From Progne subis subis (taxonomy: Eukaryota; Chordata; Aves; Passeriformes; Hirundinidae), in NCBI GenBank assembly GCA_022316685.1, contig JAKJHU010000083.1, forward strand, positions 2,542,001 through 2,606,000: a stretch of DNA of 64,000 bases, written 5' to 3'. Positions 12,801 through 21,100 of the stretch are shown here, in pieces; positions within the stretch are counted from its first letter, which is position 1, and each line of letters begins with the position of its first letter. The notes under the pieces are model-generated. The model was not told the DNA's origin and made no database searches. It saw nothing but the letters and a program-made list of their open reading frames with translations. The translations under genes and the position numbers were made by a program.

Positions 12801-15800
12801 TGCATTGTTGGCGCAAGCACTCTGCTAACACAGGACCCTTTGCCTCTGAAGGCAAAGCTGAGGAGTCAAGTGATACTTGGAGCTGATCTACAGATTGTGT
12901 AAAACTCTCACTCTCACTTTGCTTTATTGTGGACCATGATGATGGTTTAGCAATGACCATGGAAGCAGAGCGGATGGCTTCCCTGGCAGCACAGGTAGTT
13001 GTCATGACCTCGTGGGCCCGTAGGCCCTCGCCTTGTGCCTGGGGGGTGATCATGGTTGAGTCTGTGCCCATGAGCCGCTGCAGGCTGGAGCCGTATAGAG
13101 GATGATCTGGACCAGTGACCAGAGCTAGTTGCTTTGCACAATTGTCCTCCCACTCTTGTTTAAAAACTATCATCCCCGCCCCATCAAAAATCAATCTGCA
13201 GGTTTGCTTTATGTCAAATGAGAGCATGTCATCCCCTCCAAAAACACTATCGATGGGAGTAGAAACCATAGCTGAATTGATCCCTCTGTCAGTTATTGCT
13301 TTAACAATTGCTTGAACATCCTTAGGGTTTACTGGGGAGTATGTTCTCTGGTTTCCACCTGCCCCCCCCCACTCGGACTGGAAAGCCAGTATGGCCGATG
13401 GACCCCAATCGGCACGTGCAATTTTTATTTTCCTCCAGTCTGTGAGAGGAGTTCGTTCTTTTTCTGACTTCCCCTTAACCCGAGTAGAAACATTGTTATT
13501 ACTAATTTTATGTACTGTTACTTCTTCTTTGTCGGAGCCGGAGCCAGAGCCGGCAGCAGAGGACTGGCTGTCCCAGTCCTCTGAGCCAAAGTCCGATTCA
13601 GAGTCGGAACTCGACTGACTGGCTGCTTCCGGGCTCTGGACCCGTTTGGTCGGGCTCTGACCCCGCCCCTTTCCCTCAGGGCTGGGCCACTCCTTCCCCC
13701 TGGGCAGCTGTCCCTTTCTCTCAGGGCTGAGCTGCCCCTTTCTTCCCCCTTTCAAACTGTGTTCCTTAAAAGAATGTGCTTTTTGGAAGCGTTCTGACTA
13801 GCTTTAATTCCCTCTTTCTTCTGTTCACGTGTGCCCGCACTATCTTTGTTTCTATTAACAACGAGCACACTATGTAAAAGACTTTCTTTGTTTGCTGCTT
13901 CTTGGCTATCTGCCAAACATTCCAATCTGGATACATTCTTGTTCTCTCGCAGCCATTTATTGCAATCTCTTGCCTTATAGGGTGGAGGTCCCCCTTCAAC
14001 CCCTTCTACCAGCGACCCCCCCGGCAGAATTTTTGGCAATATTCCTGGCTTTCTCAGTTAATCGATCATAAAACAATATTGCCTGATTTTTTTCTTCAGC
14101 AGCTAACTCCGGACTTGAAGCCTTTGGAGGGAGATTTTGCTCCTCCAAGTTTCTGCAGTCGGCAGCACCAACTTTATCAGCAGCCTGAACACAGTCACTG
14201 ACCGTCAGATCAGTGTATGTTCCTGATCAGCGTATTTTTCTACGCTCTGATAATCCCCTTTAAAAGTTTCCTCTGAAAAAGTTTCTTCTAAAACAGTTTG
14301 CGTCGCAGCTTCTACACTGAGCTGCGGCGTAAATTTTAGACAATTTTGTGCGGCTTTCCAGGTCTCTTGCTCCTGCAAAGTGCTTTGTAAAGCTTGCACA
14401 ACCCTCCACCATGACTTAAGATACTTTGCCGACCCAGAAGACATAGTTTCCTCGGCTAGAGCTTTCGTACACCGATCCCAAATATCTGGGTGGAGAATTT
14501 CCACCGGACGATCAATGATACTAAGTTGCAAAAGCCTCGTCACTGCGAGGGTAAAATCTTTTGCTTTACAATCAATTCCCCACTGTTTATGAATCTGAGA
14601 TACGACCTTCATGAGAGGTTCTATCCTTCTCCCACGGGTCCCGGAGGCGTCCCTCCTCGCCAAGCTGGCCCGCCGCTCGGCCGTTGTTCACCCGTCCAGG
14701 CGACTCCCTATCTCCCAGGCGACTCCCGGGGCTTCGGCACCACTTGCTGCCTCCGCTGAGGCGCAGCGACCTGGTTCAGGAACAACACGGCAGCCACAGC
14801 CAGGCTGCTCGGACCACCAGCTCACAGACACCAGTGTGGTGGACGGCAAATGGCGTTTATTAACTGGTTACATGGAGTTATAAAACCTCTGTTTGCTACA
14901 TCATATCCGTCTGCTTACGTTACAAGTTACATGTTGCTTACCTTATCAGGGACACTAAACAACTAAGTATTGAGGGAGGGGTTCTGTCTACCCGTACAAC
15001 GCGGTATCTTCCGACCGCTTGTCCCTAATCTCCCACTTCAGCATGGTGAGGCTTGGAGTCTTGTCCTGCTGCAGCTGGGACACTCCCAGAAACTTGTAGA
15101 GCCTGTGCAGAGTGAGTGTCCTGGGTTGATCTGGATTTGCCCCAAGTTCCAGTTTCTGGCTGGTTTCAGCATTCTTTGATTAGTCATCTTTAGAGCAATG
15201 CAACAAGATTTGCTTCCTAGTTGTGTAGATTACTGTCAACCAACATGAATGGACATCAGTTAATGGCAGATGGACCAAGGAGGTATAAAACTAGTCTCTT
15301 CCCTCCCATATCTGGTTAATCACTGGCTTCTGGCTCTCACTTCATTTCATTGCTCCTGAGGTAATGAGGGAAAATGTTCTGTTGACGAAAGAAGGCCTTT
15401 CTAGGAACATGAGAATAGCATCTCCCTGTGTCTACCTACTGCAGTGTCCTGCCTCTGAGAGCCAGCTCCTGTAGCTGTGGAGGAAAGAATGAAGAAATCA
15501 TGTGGTGACCAGTTTGTCAGATCCCTTTTCTGCTGAGGTTTTACTTCTCAAGAAGCAAATGGCATCACTGTCACCTTACAGCTGAGAATTTCTTACATAA
15601 GAAGTATAAATTATATTTAAGTAATTAATATCCTCCTTCTCTGTTTAGGGAGAGTAAACGGTAATTTTCAGCCTTCCTTTGCTGCCACATGGTCTACAAA
15701 CTCTTAATCTTGTTCATACTGTAGTATCTAGTTAAGCCGCAAATTATCTATTTTTACTCAAAGTACTTGCTGATTAAAAACTGAGGCATCATGTGGAACT

Positions 15801-18129
15801 GTGATTGTGTGTGTCCGCTTTGAGTGGAGAGGCTTTGCTGACAGAGCTGACTTTCCAGGGGGCATAGGGCTGGAATGACTCAGTAGCATTTTGTCCCCCA
15901 TGCTGACTGTAAACCTGAGAGCTGCCAAATGTTGCAAGTCCTTTGGCCAAGTCCACGAGTAAGTGGAGACAGTGAAGGCATCAGCCTGTGCAATCAAAGC
16001 CAAACTGCAGGGTGCAGATGCTTAGAGATGGATTGAGTGGGCATGAAGAAGTGAAATATCTTAAAGGGTTTGGAGGGGGCACTGGAACTGGTGTGTATTG
16101 TGCAGGGCAGCAGTATGGCCAGGAAAAGCATCATAGATTGAAGGGGCCTTTTTCTGCTCTGATGAAAAGAAGTTTTGGTCAGTTTTTCCTAATTACACCT
16201 TCAGTTTCCTTGTGCCCCAGAGCTCTTTCTGGCAGATGCAGCTGAACTTTATTTAGACAGTATGTGTGGTAACCTATATATAATAATACTCATTTTCCTA
16301 TTGCCTTCAGACTTGCTGAACTGGACAGAGGCTACATTTGATGAGGTCACAGATCCTCTTCCATGACTTTTTTTTTGTTCTACAGATATCTGTTGGGAGG
16401 TATCCATTAATTAAAATTCAGGAAAGACACTGACAGGTGTTCTTTGGAGCATTCACATATAGCTGCTGCCGGCAAAAATTGTGTTGGACTAGCAGACTGT
16501 GGGATGTATCGGTGCTTGAAGATGTATGGCCTGGGAGAGGTGGGCAGATGCACAGCCTGCCAGTGGTCTGTGCTCCCCAGGGACCTTTAATACCTTCAGG
16601 CAGAGCTGAGGTAGCAAAAGTAAAGCAGTGCAGAGATGGTAACAAGCAGCATGGATGTCTGGGGGTGGTGTTGGTTGGAACAGGCAGTATTTTGAGCTGG
16701 CCAGATGGATGCTTTTTCTGGGCTCAATAATTACATAACTATGGAATGTGTCCTGGGACTGTGCAGGGGAGGTTTTTAATTATTCAGATCAAGTTTGCCC
16801 AGATCCTCTGAAGTGGAGGAGAAAAAAAAACAGAGGACTCTTGTTATGATTACTTTTAAATTCCTTTGGAAACACATGGCACAGAAGGCATGTGGTGTGC
16901 TAAAACAGGGAAAAACACCCTTACTACTTAGTCTGTACAGGAATGAGGAGCGGGCTAATCAGTGTTAAATGCCTGTATTAAATGTGTGACTTCCCAGCTC
17001 CAGCTGGGGAAAGGTTTCACATCCTCGGAAGAACTAATGACAGGACCTTTGTCTGGCAGATCATCAAAAGATGTGTTACTCTGCACTGGTGCTGGCCATG
17101 ATGTTCTCCATGGGGGAGCCCCTGCCATATCACCACTATGGTAAGAGTGGGTTGTGCTTATTGCAGACCTGGGGGTAGGATGTCTGGGGCATGCTGGCAG
17201 ACATGGGGAAGGGACTTTTCCTGATGGTCAAGGTGGGGCCAGCTCAGTGGAAGGCCCAGCAAGAGTAGGGTCTGTTCTTTGTCAACTGAGCCTGGCAGCT
17301 GAAGCACTGGGCTGAGATGCCAAATTTCCAAAGAGCAGCATAAATCTGGGTTAGAGCAGTGGAGGAGGACTGAATACCACACTGCAGGTGACATGGATTT
17401 GCTTATCCCTGTGATTAAGTGGCATTTTGTTTTACCTCCGCCCTGTGTGAAAGCACACACCTCTTACTTGCCTTGGAGACTGTGTGCTGATGAGGCTGAG
17501 ATCCCAGATCTCTGCACAAACACCCACTAAGGCTGTCAGCTGCATAATGTGGCCTCTTTCTGGTCTCTCTGCTAGCAGGATAGTGCAGCCCTCTGTAGTT
17601 CAGGCTCTTGGGGAAAGTGGAGATGATTAAGGGTATTGCAGTCAACAACGAAGTGCAGGTATTCTCCCTGATTTGTCCTCTGTCCTTTCATTTCAGCCAG
17701 AAAGCCCTGCTTGCTTCTTCCCAAGGCTATGTTGTATTTGGGAGATTCTGGGCTTAATTTTCTTAGAAATGCAGTGGAGATTTTTATAAGTATCTTGTCA
17801 GCAGCTTTATCTTAACACTGGGTAAATCTGTACAAGATTTAAACTGGTGCAGTAGAGACTGGAATGAGCCTCTACACCTCCTGTTTTTCTCTCCTTGTGT
17901 AACCCTGGCATTTATTTCCTGCAGGTGGGCTTATTTGCATGAGCACCTGAGCTTTCCTAATGGCTGAATTGAAAACTGGGTTATTACTAATGATCTAGAT
18001 TATTAGGCGTTTTTAAAAAGAGATTAATTAAACCAGTGGTCAAGAATATTAATCTCTTCCGACCTTGAGGCCTTCACTGGTGGCATTGGTTCTGCAGCAG
18101 CTAGAGCAGGATTTGGTATTTTGTTTACC

Positions 18130-18169
<40 letters not shown>

Positions 18170-21100
18170 GCCAGTTGGGGTACCAAATTTCAGCAATCTC
18201 TTTCATTGTCTCTCACACAAAGATGCTTCAGTGGTCTGTCTAGTCCACTTGAAGAGTGCTTTATTCCCTGGAGGCTGACACTAGCACTCCACTAATGATT
18301 CTTAAGCATAAAAGAACAGAGAGGTGGCTTGGATGGTCCCTTGTTGCTTGGTTTATTTTCACTGTGCTGTAAATGCCCCTTTCTCCTTGTGCAGAACATC
18401 TCAACTCTCAGTTTGTGCAGTTTCTGCTGGATGTGATTGAGGACGGGCTGCCCTCGGACACCACTGACCAGCTGCCTGACTTATTTGTCAACGTCCTTCT
18501 GGCTTTCAATCTCCACATTCCAGGTTAAACTGGTGCTGTTCTGCCTTAGCAGGATTTCAGTGGTCTGGAATGAGAGTGTGAAAAATGGGAAGGGAGAATC
18601 TCACTGGGTCTTGATAGTGCTATAACCACCAACCAGCTCTCCTAGTCTCTAGCATCATATTACACTGTGTTTAAATATGGTGAAAAACCCTAGAGGAAAA
18701 AATAGTCTGAGAGCCCCTACCCAGCAGCTCTGGGCAGCTCATTGGTTTTGTTACTGGGCTTCCATGGTGCCCAATCAAGAGTTATTGGGCAGTACTTGAG
18801 AGCATGAATGGGGTTAATTTACAGGCACAGGTGACTTGGGAGAGAAGATGCTTCAGTGGGTATTTCTCAATACCAATTCAGAACAAAAGTCCTCTGCCTT
18901 GTGCGGGTCTTGGCAAAGCTTCTGCTTCCCTGTCCACACTGGCTGAAGCTCATTCCATGCCAAGTTGTTGAGGCCAGGCCCTTCAGCACTGGCCTGAGCT
19001 GTGCTCTCCCATTTTCCCTTATTCTCTGTCCTCCCTGGCCTGCTGAGCTCCATGAGGACAGACAGCAGATCAGGTCCTTAGGGAAGAGCATCTTCCTTCC
19101 CTCTGCCTGCACATTTTGAAGCCTGTTGGAAGATTGGAGAATAGTTACAGGTCCTGCTAAGAGAGGCCATTCCTTAACCCAGACTCCTGTTGCTCCCAAT
19201 TGTCTTTAGTTAATTACTTGCCCTTGATCTCCTTCATAATATTATCCTTGATTTTTTTTGAAGAGAGGGGAGGATAAAGCAGCAATGATATGTCCAGTAA
19301 TTTACCTGTTTTTTTTGGGTTGTGCCATTAAAATTTATGCAAAAGTTTCTGATTTCATGTGAAAGTTGATTGTACAGAAATGAAGTATATCTCTGCTGCT
19401 TTCATTCATTATCCCTTCCCACTCTTACCCAGATCCTTGCTGGCTGCAGTAATTAGACAGTAAGGCATAACAGGAACAGGCAGTGCGTTTCTTGGGATTA
19501 TTGTCCACCTAGGGCATAGCCGAGAGCAGTGACTTGTTCTCTGTTGGTAAGAACATGTTAAATGATGTTCACATTGCTTATTGGTGATTTTTTTATCCCT
19601 GTGTTTGCGAGATTCACCTATCATGCAGTTCAGTGGTGCAGCATTAGTTCAGAAACTCTCCTAAATGTGTATTATATTGATGTCCTTCAGGATCCTGAAA
19701 CACTTTGCAGCCTGTGAAATATTACAGGCCACAGAAATAGCCACGCTGTACTGTTTATGTGATTGAGTGTGCACACATACACAAAAATCCCTAAGGTAAA
19801 TGTATTTTACAGCAAATCACTCCCAGAGCAGGCAAGGGGACAGTTCCTAGAAGTCTTCAGCCTGTACCCTTGCACAGCACAGTGCTGAGTGCTGGGAAAA
19901 ACTATTCTCTTCTGGGATGCTCCCAGGACCCTTCTTAAGAGAACTTGTAAGACTCTAAGTTCCAGAAGGGTACTGCTGATAGGAAGTAAGAAGGTACCAA
20001 AGGATGGAGTCCTTGGCTGCAGAGGGTTGTGAGCAGAGGTAATAAAGCCTTTGCAACATATTTTCCCAGTGTTTGGCTGGCAAGGTGGAAACCCACACAT
20101 GAATCAGATAGATGGAGAAAGCAACAAGTCCCAAGTGTTTCATGTGCTGTTTCCAGATTTATTTCACTTTCTCTCTCCCTAGCAACCCACTCTGTGGCCT
20201 GAAATTTTTTGTAGCCCTGATAGACTGTGGTTCCCCAAAGCTCTTCAGAGTACTGATGTGAAATAGGTGCCACCCATTATGTGTTTTTATCACCATGGTT
20301 TTCAGGAGACAAAGGGAGATGCTGAACAGGTTTCTTCCTTAGTTCCAGAACACAGTGTGATCATGACTACAATAAGCAAGCACTCCAATGTCAAGACTTT
20401 CACAGAGAAGCTGCTGCTGCTGCTGAACAGAGGAGGTGAGTGTGTGTGGCACTGTTACATGCCTGGCAGGGGGTGCACATAGAGGCTTGAGGAGATAAGC
20501 GCCATGCTTGTTAGAGGATAGGATGTCAGGGATGCAGGTAGCTGAGGATCTGTCAGCTCAGGCTGTGCTGTGCTGCTTCTTGGTGAGTTTATGAGGGTGA
20601 CAGTCTGCATTGCTGAGGATGGAGCTGCACAAGGAATAAGGTAATTGGCTAATGACATCTAGGGAGAGAGGAGTGGGTGTCATTTCCATACTTCTGAGTC
20701 AGATCAGCTCCATCTCAGAGCATGGACCAGCTGCCATGGTCTTGTCTGGGAGGAAAGCCGGTCCTGAGTCACTTCTGTCCTTGGACAGGCAGAGGACTTA
20801 ATGCATGCTGGCACACAAACCTCTGCCCATGCTGGCTAACATCTTTCCTGAGGGACAGATGCAGAGGGAGCTTTTGTCTTCTGAAATGCTGCTTAGAGTG
20901 GAACTTTCCATTTCTGAACTGCCAGTAGAGGGTTAGTCTTGTGTCTGCTTCAGGCAAGGAGTGTAATCCAGTGTATTTGTAGAGCTGTTGCAGAGCAGAT
21001 TGCTGGAAGGCTGGAGATCTCTGCAGGAAAAGCGGTGCCATGTCTTTCAGCCTGTGCTGCAGGCCACTAGTGTGCTTTCTAATACCTTCTGGAACATGGG

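Larger units (their letters stand above)
11017..15035 (-). mobile_element. Endogenous retrovirus, 4.0 kb, LTR–gag–(pol deleted)–env 3' part–LTR
   Basis: An antisense provirus inside an NCKIPSD intron. In its own (minus-strand) direction the order is 5' LTR 14745-15035, primer site just below 14743, broken gag about 14612-12600, a junction lacking any pol, an env remnant 12471-11435, a polypurine tract 11322-11311 and 3' LTR 11308-11017. Both LTRs run TG...CA with the usual two-base spacers to the primer site and polypurine tract. By hand the LTRs differ at about 10 substitutions and one 1-bp indel over 291 bp (about 3.4%), so the insertion is fairly old. I see no clear target-site duplication. 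Gag resembles alpharetroviruses, while Env is gammaretrovirus-type (CWLC and CX6CC motifs), so the element looks mosaic. It cannot encode reverse transcriptase, protease or integrase and is defective. Confidence 0.9.

Noticed and set aside
16128..16200. CR1-like fragment
   Set aside because: ATCATAGATTGAAGGGGCC hints at a CR1 tail, but the match is too short to call with confidence.
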